Positions 1-8,414 of a DNA stretch of 64,000 nt are shown here, piece after piece. Source of the DNA: Brotaphodocola faecis (GTDB taxonomy: Bacteria > Bacillota > Clostridia > Lachnospirales > Lachnospiraceae); assembly GCF_040096075.1 (NCBI RefSeq), contig NZ_JBBMFJ010000020.1:1-64000 (forward strand). Direction: 5' to 3'. Numbering within the stretch: position 1 is the stretch's first letter; each line of letters starts with the position of its first letter. Position numbers and translations under genes: made by a program. Below the pieces are notes generated by a model, which saw nothing but the letters and a program-made list of their open reading frames with translations, was not told the DNA's origin and made no database searches.

Positions 1-26
1 CGGGCGGCGCCAGCTGGCGCCGCCCG
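1..26 (-). terminator. GC-rich perfect hairpin downstream of clpB
   Basis: A perfect 13-bp inverted repeat with arms CGGGCGGCGCCAG and CTGGCGCCGCCCG lies about 25 bp beyond the clpB stop codon. The position fits a clpB terminator, but any U-run in that direction would fall outside the window; on the plus side the hairpin is followed by a short T stretch (gcatttt). Confidence 0.6.
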
Positions 27-51
27 GCATTTTCTGTGCTGCAATAAATTT

Positions 52-2643
52 TTATTTTACATATGCGATCAGCTTCTCGCCTTTCTCATCGGTATCAATG
101 ACGATGGTCTGGCCCTCGCTGATATTACCTTCCAGGATGATCCTTGCTGCCAGAGTCTCCACGTTCTTCTGAAGATATCTTCTCAGCGGACGTGCGCCAT
201 AAGCCGGGTCATAACCGTGGTCGGTGACGAAGGTCTTGGCGTTGTCAGTCAGTTCTACCTTCAGCTCGCGGTCCTCCAGACGGCGGTTCACATCGGCTAC
301 CATCAGGTCCACAATGTGGCTGATGTTATCCTTTGTTAACGGTTTGAAGAGGATGGTTTCGTCCAGACGGTTCAAGAACTCCGGACGGAAGTGGGCACGC
401 AGATCCTGCATAACCATAGCCTCAGCCTCCGGCTTAATATTGCCGTTCTCATCAATACCATCCAACAGATACTGGGATCCGATGTTGGAGGTCATGATCA
501 GGATGGTGTTCTTGAAATCTACCGTCTTGCCGGTGGAATCGGTGATACGTCCATCATCCAGAACCTGAAGCAGGACGTTGAATACATCCGGATGTGCCTT
601 CTCTACCTCGTCAAAGAGGACAACGGAGTACGGTTTCCGGCGGACTGCCTCAGTCAGCTGACCGCCCTCATCGTAACCGACATATCCCGGAGGTGCTCCG
701 ATCAGGCGGGCTACAGAGTGCTTCTCCATATACTCACTCATATCGATACGAACCATGTTGTTTTCATCGTCGAACAGAGCCTCGGCAAGAGCCTTTGCAA
801 GCTCGGTCTTACCAACACCAGTCGGTCCAAGGAACAGGAACGAACCAATCGGCTTGGTCGGATCCTTGATGCCGGCTTTGGAACGAAGGATAGCTTCCGT
901 TACCTTCTCCACACCTTCATCCTGGCCTACCACCCGTTTGTGCAGTACCGTATCCAGATGGAGGATCTTGCTGCGCTCGCTCTCATTTAACTTGCTTACC
1001 GGAATGCCGGTCCAGCGGGAAATGATTCTTGCGATCTCATCTTCAGTAACACTCTCATGCACCAGACTCAGATCCTGGCTCTTAACTTTCTCTTCCTCAG
1101 CTTCCAGCTGTTTCTGCAGCTGCGGCAGCTTGCCGTACTGCAGCTCTGCGGCCTTATTCAGGTCATACTGCTGCTGGGCAGTGGCGATGTCGCGGTTTAC
1201 CTGCTCAATCTCCTCACGCAGAGCAGACAGATGAGAAACGGAATTCTTCTCATTCTCCCACTGTGCCTTCTTGCTGGCAAACTCGTCATGGAGTTCAGCC
1301 AGGTTCTTCTGCAGGTCAGCCAGACGCTCCTGGCTTAAATGGTCGGTCTCTTTCTTTAAGGCAGTCTCCTCAATTTCCAGCTGCATGATCCTTCTGGACA
1401 GTTCATCCAGCTCTGTCGGCATGGAATCCAGTTCCGTCTTAATGAGGGCACAGGCCTCATCCACCAGGTCAATGGCCTTATCCGGCAGGAACCGGTCAGT
1501 AATGTAACGGTCAGAAAGCACGGCTGCTGCTACCAGGGCAGAGTCGGTGATCTTGACACCGTGGAATACTTCATAGCGTTCCTTGATGCCACGCAGAATG
1601 GAGATGGTATCTTCCACAGTCGGCTGGTCTACCAGAACCGGCTGGAAACGACGTTCCAGAGCAGCATCCTTCTCAATGTATTTGCGGTACTCATCCAATG
1701 TGGTGGCACCGATACAGTGCAGCTCACCTCTGGCCAGCATCGGCTTTAACAGGTTGCCCGCATCCATGGAGCCCTCGGTCTTACCGGCACCCACAATGGT
1801 ATGCAGCTCATCGATGAACAGAATGATCTGTCCTTCGCTCTTTTTGACTTCTTCCAGAACAGCTTTCAACCGCTCCTCAAACTCACCACGGTACTTGGCA
1901 CCTGCAACCAGCGCACCCATATCCAGGGCGAACAGCTTGCGGTTCTTTAAGCCTTCCGGCACATCGCCGCGGACAATACGCTGAGCCAGTCCCTCAACAA
2001 CAGCGGTCTTACCAACACCAGGCTCACCGATGAGGACCGGGTTGTTCTTGGTCTTTCTGGACAGAATCTGAATGACGTTACGAATCTCGCTGTCACGGCC
2101 GATGACCGGATCCAGCTTCTGATCCTTTGCGCGCTCTACCAGATCATATCCATATTTTTCCAGAGTATCATAGGTAGCTTCCGGATTGTCGCTGACCACT
2201 CTCTGGTTGCCGCGCACGGTAGACAGTGCCTGCAGGAAGGTATCCCGGGTAATGCCGTATTGACGGAACAGTTCTTTCATAGTGCGGTCCGCATATTTTA
2301 ACATGGACAGGAAAATATGCTCAACGGAAACATATTCATCGCCCATGGCTTTGGACTCATCCTCAGCATTGATGAGGACTTTGTTTAAGTCATTGCTGAT
2401 GTATACCTGGCTGGAGCCGCTCACCTTCGGCAGTCCGGCCAGCTTCTGCTGGGCTTCATTCGTGATCAGCTCTTTGCTGATGCCCATCTTGGTTAACAGT
2501 TTTAAAATCAGGCTGTCGTCCAGAGTCAGCAGGCTGTAAAACAGGTGCTCCTGCTCAATCTGCTGGTTGCCATATTCATAGGCAAGCTTCTCACAGTTCT
2601 GAACGGCCTCCATGGATTTCTGCGTAAATTTGTTTATATTCAT
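52..2643 (-). CDS. clpB: ATP-dependent disaggregase ClpB (Hsp100)
   Basis: ClpB is a cytoplasmic hexameric AAA+ chaperone that pulls polypeptides out of aggregates together with DnaK. At 863 residues it is full length for the family. Visible parts are the Clp N-domain repeats (about 1-145), the first ATPase module with Walker A GEPGVGKT at 206-213, the coiled-coil middle domain (about 400-520) and the second ATPase module with GPTGVGKT near 605 and the pore-loop region around GYVGYDEGG. The ATG has an upstream GGAGGCGTG ribosome site. It stands alone, divergent from bioB, and is controlled by a sigma-A promoter overlapping a CIRCE element, so HrcA heat-shock repression is expected. Confidence 0.97.
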   Translation of the reverse strand: MNINKFTQKSMEAVQNCEKLAYEYGNQQIEQEHLFYSLLTLDDSLILKLLTKMGISKELITNEAQQKLAGLPKVSGSSQVYISNDLNKVLINAEDESKAMGDEYVSVEHIFLSMLKYADRTMKELFRQYGITRDTFLQALSTVRGNQRVVSDNPEATYDTLEKYGYDLVERAKDQKLDPVIGRDSEIRNVIQILSRKTKNNPVLIGEPGVGKTAVVEGLAQRIVRGDVPEGLKNRKLFALDMGALVAGAKYRGEFEERLKAVLEEVKKSEGQIILFIDELHTIVGAGKTEGSMDAGNLLKPMLARGELHCIGATTLDEYRKYIEKDAALERRFQPVLVDQPTVEDTISILRGIKERYEVFHGVKITDSALVAAAVLSDRYITDRFLPDKAIDLVDEACALIKTELDSMPTELDELSRRIMQLEIEETALKKETDHLSQERLADLQKNLAELHDEFASKKAQWENEKNSVSHLSALREEIEQVNRDIATAQQQYDLNKAAELQYGKLPQLQKQLEAEEEKVKSQDLSLVHESVTEDEIARIISRWTGIPVSKLNESERSKILHLDTVLHKRVVGQDEGVEKVTEAILRSKAGIKDPTKPIGSFLFLGPTGVGKTELAKALAEALFDDENNMVRIDMSEYMEKHSVARLIGAPPGYVGYDEGGQLTEAVRRKPYSVVLFDEVEKAHPDVFNVLLQVLDDGRITDSTGKTVDFKNTILIMTSNIGSQYLLDGIDENGNIKPEAEAMVMQDLRAHFRPEFLNRLDETILFKPLTKDNISHIVDLMVADVNRRLEDRELKVELTDNAKTFVTDHGYDPAYGARPLRRYLQKNVETLAARIILEGNISEGQTIVIDTDEKGEKLIAYVK

Positions 2644-2719
2644 AAGTCACGCCTCCATTCATTCAGTGCAACGTTATCTTTTATCACGTCTGTTATATTA
2701 CTTCTATAACATTGACTGT

Positions 2720-2748
2720 ACTATATCACATGTTGTTAGCACTGTCAA
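2720..2748 (-). promoter_or_regulatory. sigma-A promoter of clpB
   Basis: On the minus strand there is a consensus -35 TTGACA (2743-2748), a 17-bp spacer and a -10 TATAGT (2720-2725). The -35 box sits inside the spacer of the CIRCE inverted repeat, so bound HrcA would block polymerase directly. Confidence 0.88.
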
Positions 2749-2762
2749 GAGGTGAGTGCTAA
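2736..2762. promoter_or_regulatory. CIRCE operator (HrcA site)
   Basis: The inverted repeat TTAGCACTg-N9-GAGTGCTAA has the exact 9-9-9 geometry of CIRCE, with one base off the family consensus in the left arm. It overlaps the clpB -35 box. HrcA-CIRCE control of heat-shock genes is established in Firmicutes; its use here is inferred from the match and position. Confidence 0.92.
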
Positions 2763-2799
2763 TTTTTGTGGAGATTTTGTGAATTATTTGCGTGTTCCA

Positions 2800-2833
2800 A
2801 TTGTTAACCAGCTTTTATTTATTAGTTGACAAT
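2800..2833. promoter_or_regulatory. BirA operator upstream of bioB
   Basis: ATTGTTAAC, a 16-bp spacer, then GTTGACAAT. This is the two-arm, 15-16-bp-spaced palindrome recognised by biotin repressor BirA in Firmicutes, with one mismatch in the right arm (expected GTTAACAAT). The right arm overlaps the bioB -35 box, which is the expected arrangement for repression when biotin is plentiful. Confidence 0.85.
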
Positions 2834-2854
2834 CAATTCTCATCGTGCTATTTT
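2826..2854 (+). promoter_or_regulatory. bioB-bioY promoter
   Basis: TTGACA (2826-2831), a 17-bp spacer, and TATTTT (2849-2854), preceded by a TGC extended -10. The -35 box lies in the right arm of the BirA site. The first in-frame ATG of bioB (2826) lies inside this promoter and therefore cannot be the real start. Confidence 0.82.
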
Positions 2855-2903
2855 AGGAAAAGATTTTATTTCAATTCAAGCCACCAGAAAGAGAGGATTT
2901 CTT

Positions 2904-3878
2904 ATGAACATCACAACGCCTGACGCTTCCACAGATCCACAGCTTTCCCGGGAAGATGCCCTCGCGGTCTTAAACACTCCGGATGAATCCTTAGAGGAGC
3001 TTGTCTCCTTTGCCGAGACCTACCGGAGAAAGTACAAAGGGAACCATGTGAGTATTCACATTCTTACCAACGCCCGCAGCGGCAACTGCTCCCAGGACTG
3101 TGCCTACTGCGCCCAGTCCTGCCGCTCCAAAGCGGACATCAACAAATACAAATGGGTAGAGGATGAGAAATTATACGAAGACAATGACTTTGTAAAGGAG
3201 CATCATCTCTCCCGCCACTGCATCGGACTCAGCGGAATGAAGTTCACCGATGAAGAAATCGAAATTCTGGCTGAAAAGATCCGCAAAATGAAAGCAGATG
3301 GAACTCATCTCTGCTGCTCCATCGGTTTTCTGACCGAGCATCAGGCGAAGGTTTTAAAAGATGCTGGTCTGGACCGTATCAACCATAACTTAAACAGCAG
3401 CCGAAATTACTACCCGAATATCTGCTCTACCCACACCTTCGACCAACGTGTCGCAAACATCCGCATGCTGCAGGGACTGGGCTATGAGATCTGCAGCGGC
3501 GGCATCATCGGCATGGGCGAATCAAAGGAAGATGTGGTCGATATGCTTCTGGAGCTCCGGGAAATCCAGCCGGAAGCGCTTCCCATCAATTTCCTGCTTC
3601 CGATTCCAGGAACCCCGCTGGAGCATGCCGATATGTCAGTTCTTTCCACCGCCTACTGCATGAAGGTGCTCTGCCTTGCCCGGCTACTGGTTCCGAAAGC
3701 AGACATCCGCTGTGCCGCTGGCCGGGAAGTTTATTTTAAAGGGGAAGAAAAGATGCTGCTCCGCGTAGTCGACTCCATTTTTGCTTCCGGTTATCTGACC
3801 GCAGGCGGCCAGGGCATCAAAGATACCATTCAGACGATTGAAGATGCCGGATTTACCTATGAAATTGAATCCGCTTAA
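2904..3878 (+). CDS. bioB: biotin synthase
   Basis: Radical-SAM enzyme that inserts sulfur into dethiobiotin, the last step of biotin synthesis. The protein is 324 aa from the ATG at 2904, which has an AGAGAGGA ribosome site; the longer frame from 2826 would begin inside the promoter. The radical-SAM cluster motif is visible as CSQDCAYC, and downstream barrel residues include YNLNSSRNYYPN-like text around the dethiobiotin site (HNLNSSRNYYPNI). It forms an operon with bioY, 17 bp downstream, behind a BirA operator. No bioA/D/F genes are present here, so the cell may scavenge dethiobiotin or encode the rest elsewhere. Confidence 0.96.
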   Translation: MNITTPDASTDPQLSREDALAVLNTPDESLEELVSFAETYRRKYKGNHVSIHILTNARSGNCSQDCAYCAQSCRSKADINKYKWVEDEKLYEDNDFVKEHHLSRHCIGLSGMKFTDEEIEILAEKIRKMKADGTHLCCSIGFLTEHQAKVLKDAGLDRINHNLNSSRNYYPNICSTHTFDQRVANIRMLQGLGYEICSGGIIGMGESKEDVVDMLLELREIQPEALPINFLLPIPGTPLEHADMSVLSTAYCMKVLCLARLLVPKADIRCAAGREVYFKGEEKMLLRVVDSIFASGYLTAGGQGIKDTIQTIEDAGFTYEIESA

Positions 3879-3895
3879 TGAAGGGAGATAACACC

Positions 3896-4453
3896 ATGAA
3901 TTACGAAAATACCAGAGTTTCCAGAAGCATCCAGACTTACGCCATGGTCTCCACCGCGCTCATGACCGCGGTGACCTGTATCCTGGCTCCATTGTCCGTT
4001 CCCATCGGTCCGGTCCCGATTTCCTTTACCAACCTTGCCATTTATCTGTCCCTCTATCTGCTGGACTGGAAACGCGGCACGCTCAGCTATTTCCTCTATC
4101 TGCTGATCGGCTTCGCAGGCCTTCCGGTCTTCTCCGGCTTTACCGGCGGAGTTGCCAAACTGGCCGGCCCCACCGGCGGTTATATTGTAGGCTTTATCCC
4201 AATGGCAATCATTGCCGGTATCGTGATTGACCACTGCCAGAAACGCTGGATCCAGCTTCTTGGCATGATCGTGGGAACCGCCATCTGCTACGCCCTCGGA
4301 ACTGCCTGGTTCTGTATGCAGGCCGGGTACACGGTATCTGCCGCGCTTGCCGTATGCGTGTTCCCGTTTATTCCTGCTGACCTGATCAAAATGCTGATTG
4401 CCATGACCATTGGTCCGGAAATCCGTAAACGGGTGGGATCTGCAATCCAGTAA
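3896..4453 (+). CDS. bioY: biotin ECF transporter substrate-binding protein BioY
   Basis: Integral membrane S component that captures biotin and works with the shared ECF energy module (EcfA, EcfA', EcfT), which is not in this window. The chosen start at 3896 has a GGGAG site (AAGGGAGATAACACC) and gives 185 aa, normal for BioY; an ATG at 3878 overlapping the bioB stop lacks that spacing. Hydrophobic segments fill the protein, with the family-like stretches GPVPISFTNLAIYLSLYLL and GFAGLPVFSGFTGGVAKLAG followed by PTGGYIVGF. Co-transcribed with bioB under the BirA operator. Confidence 0.95.
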   Translation: MNYENTRVSRSIQTYAMVSTALMTAVTCILAPLSVPIGPVPISFTNLAIYLSLYLLDWKRGTLSYFLYLLIGFAGLPVFSGFTGGVAKLAGPTGGYIVGFIPMAIIAGIVIDHCQKRWIQLLGMIVGTAICYALGTAWFCMQAGYTVSAALAVCVFPFIPADLIKMLIAMTIGPEIRKRVGSAIQ

Positions 4454-4497
4454 TTCGCGCAAGCCATAACGTGCAGCCATTCCGCTAAAACAGACAG

Positions 4498-4516
4498 GGC
4501 GGGCAGATTGCCCGCC
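4498..4516. terminator. short GC hairpin between bioY and the hydrolase gene
   Basis: GGCGGGC-AGATT-GCCCGCC lies between two convergent genes. There is no U-run on either side, so it is only a possible shared terminator. Confidence 0.35.
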
Positions 4517-4529
4517 AGGCAAACCCGAA

Positions 4530-5567
4530 CTACCGGTTCTGCCAGCGAATCTGCTCGCCCTGTACCAGCGGGTAACGGAAAAGCTCTGCTCCATCCAGGT
4601 TTTCAGCATGCATATCCACTGCTGTGATCTGATGATTTTCATAGGTAGTATAATAGTAGATTCCCTTATCCGCGTTACAGCAGGAAGTATAGATGGTAAT
4701 CTCGTATTTTTCTCCGCCCACATCGCAGCAGCCTCTCTGCTGCTCTACGGAGTGCAGAATGTGAAAGAACTGGCTCACACTCTCTGCTTCGGAATCTCCC
4801 GAAAGGGAATTTCCCCGCACAAAGGCCGCACGGACAAACCGTGACGCAGAGGAAAGATCTCCCGGAAGGCCCATGGCTCCCATGCCGCGGCTGTAAGACG
4901 CAAGCTCCAGGCCTGGCGCGAAGGTGTTTTCCGGCTGTTTCGGGGACAGGCTGCGGTAATCATTTAACCGGAACATCTGCTGCGGGAAGGGCGGATTATT
5001 GGTGAGGACGCCCGCCGGGTTGTCGTATACGTGAAGCCCGTCTGCCACTGCCTCCACCACAATGGTCTCCTCCCGGTCCGCGATCATCCAGTGAAGCTGG
5101 GAAACCGGATACCTTTCATTGAATGGGGTGTTGGTGATGTTGATCCGCGCCAGCAGCGCCCGTACTTCTTTTACAGACGCGCACTGCCCCAGCAGCCAGA
5201 GCGGGAGTTCAAACTGCGCTACGTTGTCAATTTCTGATCCTTTCACCATTCCTGCTTCGCGCTCATGTTCCTCTGCCGTTTCTTCTTTCTTTCCCAAAAC
5301 AGGTTCTCCATACACCGCATTTCCCACAAAATTCAGCCCGGCCATGCCAAGTCCTTTTTCATTGATGGCATCATAATAAAGAGGATAATCATCTGCCACA
5401 TGGGCCATGCCAATCATGGCGTAATGCTGCTTCCTCTCCCCCAGAAACCGAAACGAAAACGGATAGTTCCGGGGCGTGATGGTGACCTCCTCCCCGTACG
5501 GAAATTCATAATCCAGATTTCGTCCGAAATAAAAGTCTTTTGTCTTATACACTGCTGCTGTACACAT
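4530..5567 (-). CDS. bsh: bile salt hydrolase (choloylglycine hydrolase family)
   Basis: Cytoplasmic N-terminal-nucleophile amidase that cleaves glycine or taurine from conjugated bile salts. The protein starts Met-Cys, so removal of Met1 leaves the catalytic Cys2. Other active-site positions of the Clostridium perfringens enzyme can be placed by eye: Arg16, Asp19, Asn79, Asn190 (in VLTNN) and Arg243 (in SASRFVR). The motif MGLPGDLSSASRF and the C-terminal KGIYYYTTYENHQI are typical of clostridial bile salt hydrolases rather than penicillin V acylases, though the two cannot be fully separated by eye. It is 345 aa with an AGGAGG site before the ATG. It is monocistronic; a 27-bp mobile element lies in its predicted leader. 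Confidence 0.92.
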   Translation of the reverse strand: MCTAAVYKTKDFYFGRNLDYEFPYGEEVTITPRNYPFSFRFLGERKQHYAMIGMAHVADDYPLYYDAINEKGLGMAGLNFVGNAVYGEPVLGKKEETAEEHEREAGMVKGSEIDNVAQFELPLWLLGQCASVKEVRALLARINITNTPFNERYPVSQLHWMIADREETIVVEAVADGLHVYDNPAGVLTNNPPFPQQMFRLNDYRSLSPKQPENTFAPGLELASYSRGMGAMGLPGDLSSASRFVRAAFVRGNSLSGDSEAESVSQFFHILHSVEQQRGCCDVGGEKYEITIYTSCCNADKGIYYYTTYENHQITAVDMHAENLDGAELFRYPLVQGEQIRWQNR

Positions 5568-5654
5568 CGTAATTCCTCCTGACTCTGCTCATGCTTCTGC
5601 CCTTCACGGGCATTGTGACCTTCAGGTACACATTTCCCATCACATACCGGCTTC

Positions 5655-5681
5655 GTAACTGTTCAGTACCCTCACAGTTAC
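5655..5681. mobile_element. 27-bp miniature element (short form) in the bsh leader
   Basis: A 27-bp unit with ends GTAACTGT and ACAGTTAC around an 11-bp centre. It is flanked by a perfect 8-bp direct repeat CCGGCTTC (5647-5654 and 5682-5689), the footprint of transposition. It is identical over 27 bp to the copy at 19512-19538 and to one end of the 133-bp copies. It lies between the predicted bsh promoter and start codon, so it should be transcribed and can fold into a hairpin. Confidence 0.88.
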
Positions 5682-5714
5682 CCGGCTTCTATAATTTGCC
5701 AGCATTTTAGAGCT

Positions 5715-5743
5715 ATTATAATGCAATTTTGTTGTTTAAACAA
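5715..5743 (-). promoter_or_regulatory. predicted bsh promoter
   Basis: On the minus strand: TTGTTT (5738-5743), 17-bp spacer, TATAAT (5715-5720). The -35 box falls inside the palindrome at 5731-5744. The predicted leader is about 140 nt long and contains the miniature element at 5655-5681. Confidence 0.65.
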
Positions 5744-5744
5744 C
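5731..5744. promoter_or_regulatory. 14-bp palindrome between divergent bsh and hcp promoters
   Basis: GTTGTTTAAACAAC is a perfect palindrome. It overlaps the -35 of the bsh promoter and its centre lies about 42 bp before the likely hcp start (from a -10 TATACT at 5768-5773 with a poor -35), the usual position for a CRP/FNR-family activator. HcpR-type regulators and Rex are known controllers of hcp; which one binds here is not decided by the sequence. Confidence 0.5.
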
Positions 5745-5822
5745 ATTCATTTCCATCTTTCTGTCGTATACTGCTGCCATACCGTTATTGATAGTTTTAG
5801 CCCAGTAAGGAGGATTTTATTT

Positions 5823-7457
5823 ATGAGTCAGAATATGTTTTGTTATCAGTGTCAGGAAGCGGCAGGCTGTACCGGATGTACAAACTCCGGCGTCTGTGGA
5901 AAAACACCGGATGTGGCTGCCATGCAGGATCTGCTGGTTTATGTGTCCCGCGGCATTTCCGCTGTCACCACCCATCTGCGCAGCCTGGGCCAGGAGATCA
6001 GCGCGGAGATCAACCATCTCATCACCGTAAACCTGTTCACCACCATCACCAACGCCAACTTTGATAAGGAAATGATCGTGGCACGCATCCGCGAGACTCT
6101 GGATACCAAAGAACAGCTCTTAAAGCAGTGTCCGGACGTTTCCGCCCTTCCGGCTGCCGCGCTCTGGAACGGCCCGCAAAGCAAGTTTCCGGTAAAAGCT
6201 GCCCTCGTAGGGGTTCTCTCTACCGAAAATGAAGACATCCGCAGCCTGCGGGAGATGATCACCTACGGTTTAAAGGGGCTGTCCGCCTACAGCAAACACG
6301 CCAATGTCCTGATGCAGGATAACGCAGAGCTGGATGCCTTTTTGCAGCGCGCCCTGGCCGCTACCCTGGATGACTCTCTCACTGTTGAAGATTATGTAAA
6401 CTTAACTCTGGAGACCGGAAAATATGGCGTGGAGGGCATGGCTCTCTTAGATGCCGCTAACACCGGCGCTTACGGCCACCCGGAGATGACTCGCGTCAAC
6501 ATCGGTGTCGGCACCCGCCCGGGCATCCTGGTTTCCGGCCACGACCTGCGGGATCTGGAAATGCTGTTAAAACAGACCCAGGGCACCGGAGTGGATGTCT
6601 ACACCCACTCCGAGATGCTTCCGGCCCACTACTACCCGGCCTTTAAGAAGTATCCGAACTTTGTCGGCAACTATGGAAACGCATGGTGGAAACAGAAGGA
6701 AGAATTTGAGAGCTTCAACGGACCGATTCTCATGACTACTAACTGCATTGTTCCGCCGAGGGACAGCTACAAAGACCGCCTCTACACCACCGGCGCAGCC
6801 GGATATCCGGGCTGTAAGCACATCGCCGGTGAGATTGGCGAAGAGAAAGATTTTTCCGAGATCATTGAACAGGCCAAGCACTGCGCGGCTCCGACGGAGA
6901 TCGAACAGGGTGAGATCCTGGGCGGCTTTGCCCACAACCAGGTGCTGGCTCTGGCCGACTCCATCGTGAATGCGGTAAAATCCGGCGCCATTAAAAAGTT
7001 TGTGGTCATGGCTGGCTGTGACGGCCGCGCAAAATCCAGAAACTACTACACTGACTTTGCAAAGGCTCTGCCGAAAGATGCTGTCATCCTCACCGCAGGC
7101 TGCGCAAAGTACAAGTACAACAAGCTGGACCTGGGCGATATCGGCGGCATCCCGAGAGTCCTGGATGCCGGACAGTGCAACGACTCCTACTCCCTGGCCG
7201 TCATTGCGCTGAAATTAAAGGAGGTCTTCGGCCTGGATGACATCAACGACCTGCCGATCGTCTACAACATCGCGTGGTACGAGCAGAAGGCCGTCATTGT
7301 CCTGCTGGCTCTCTTGTACCTCGGCGTGAAAAATATCCACCTGGGACCGACCCTTCCGGCCTTCTTATCCCCAAATGTAGCGAAGGTACTGGTGGAAAAC
7401 TTCGGAATTGCGGGAATCGGAACGGTAGAGGATGACTTAAAGCTGTTCTTTGAATAA
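5823..7457 (+). CDS. hcp: hydroxylamine reductase / hybrid-cluster protein
   Basis: Hcp holds a [4Fe-4S] cluster and a hybrid Fe-S-O cluster; it reduces hydroxylamine in vitro and protects anaerobes from nitric oxide and nitrosative stress. The start at 5823 follows an AAGGAGGA ribosome site; the longer frame from 5721 lacks one. The protein is 544 aa. The N-terminal cysteines are visible as CYQCQEAAGC...CTNSGVCGK, and hybrid-cluster ligand regions include VSGHD, YTHSEMLPAHYYP, TTNC, AGYPGCKHI and VMAGCDGR. It stands alone, divergent from bsh, and ends 12 bp before the convergent MscS gene. The upstream palindrome suggests redox- or NO-responsive control. Confidence 0.96.
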   Translation: MSQNMFCYQCQEAAGCTGCTNSGVCGKTPDVAAMQDLLVYVSRGISAVTTHLRSLGQEISAEINHLITVNLFTTITNANFDKEMIVARIRETLDTKEQLLKQCPDVSALPAAALWNGPQSKFPVKAALVGVLSTENEDIRSLREMITYGLKGLSAYSKHANVLMQDNAELDAFLQRALAATLDDSLTVEDYVNLTLETGKYGVEGMALLDAANTGAYGHPEMTRVNIGVGTRPGILVSGHDLRDLEMLLKQTQGTGVDVYTHSEMLPAHYYPAFKKYPNFVGNYGNAWWKQKEEFESFNGPILMTTNCIVPPRDSYKDRLYTTGAAGYPGCKHIAGEIGEEKDFSEIIEQAKHCAAPTEIEQGEILGGFAHNQVLALADSIVNAVKSGAIKKFVVMAGCDGRAKSRNYYTDFAKALPKDAVILTAGCAKYKYNKLDLGDIGGIPRVLDAGQCNDSYSLAVIALKLKEVFGLDDINDLPIVYNIAWYEQKAVIVLLALLYLGVKNIHLGPTLPAFLSPNVAKVLVENFGIAGIGTVEDDLKLFFE

Positions 7458-7469
7458 TTTTTCATCTTT

Positions 7470-8408
7470 TTACTGATTTTTGATATTCACATCAATCTGA
7501 TTGAACGGAATCTCGATGCCATTTGCGTCAAAGGCCTCCTTGATTCCCTCCAGGACATCCCATCGCACCTGCCAGTAGTTCTCCGTCTTCGTCCAGCCGC
7601 GGCCGCCGATCATGACAGCACTGTCGGCCAGTTCGTCCACGTAAACGGTGATGCCACCCTCTGCCAGTACCAGCGGATGCTTCTCGTAAACCTGACGGAG
7701 CAGTTCCTTGGCCTTTTTGATGTCAGAACTATAACCGATGCCAACCACCAGATCCACGCGGCGCTTCTCCTGCGCAGTCACATTTACCACCGTACTGTTG
7801 GAAATCTGACCATTTGGAATGGTGATTTTCTTGTTATCAACGGTAATAATCGTGGTATATGCCAGGCCGATGCTCTGCACCGTGCCTTCATATCCGCCGC
7901 TCACGATATAATCATGAACACCGAACGGACGCAGCAGCATAAGTAAAATGCCGCCCGCCACATTCGCCAGGCTGCCCTGCAAAGACAGGCCGACGGCCAA
8001 GCCGGCAGAACCCAGCAGCGCAATGATGGATGCGGACGGAATGCCGATCTTATCTGCCGCAATAAAGATGGCCAGCGCATAAATGCAGGCATCTGCCACG
8101 GAAATCAGAAACCGGCTGATGCTCGGATCCATATTCATGTGTGTAAAGGTTTTATGTAAGAATTTCCGCACCGCATGCACAATCCGGTTTCCAATTACCA
8201 GGATCAGAATCGCGATAACCAGACGGTAGCCGAAGCTCATAAGCCCCGGCAACCAGCTCTTTAAGGTTTCCAGAATCACGTTTGGTTTTAAATTCTGCAG
8301 GTCCTCATGGACCTCCTCTGCCACCGCCTTGGTTTCTTCCAGAACCGTGGACAGATCGGTATCGGTTTCCGATGCCGTCAAAAGCATCAGCTTTGTTAAA
8401 AACATCAT
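7470..8408 (-). CDS. MscS-family small-conductance mechanosensitive channel
   Basis: A 312-aa membrane protein that should form a heptameric tension-gated channel for release of solutes on osmotic downshock. Three hydrophobic segments precede the glycine/alanine-rich pore helix, visible as GLAVGLSLQGSLANVAGGILLM, followed by the beta domain with GGYEGTVQSIGLAYTTI and the NKKITIPNGQISNSTVVN signature of the family, and a C-terminal alpha/beta domain. It follows the MoxR-type ATPase gene by 6 bp on the same strand and may be read through from that operon. Confidence 0.93.
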   Translation of the reverse strand: MMFLTKLMLLTASETDTDLSTVLEETKAVAEEVHEDLQNLKPNVILETLKSWLPGLMSFGYRLVIAILILVIGNRIVHAVRKFLHKTFTHMNMDPSISRFLISVADACIYALAIFIAADKIGIPSASIIALLGSAGLAVGLSLQGSLANVAGGILLMLLRPFGVHDYIVSGGYEGTVQSIGLAYTTIITVDNKKITIPNGQISNSTVVNVTAQEKRRVDLVVGIGYSSDIKKAKELLRQVYEKHPLVLAEGGITVYVDELADSAVMIGGRGWTKTENYWQVRWDVLEGIKEAFDANGIEIPFNQIDVNIKNQ

Positions 8409-8414
8409 ATTTTA

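Noticed and set aside
3875..4723. Minus-strand frame of 282 codons across bioY
   Set aside because: Antisense to bioY, low-complexity Gly/Asp/Arg translation, no ribosome site.
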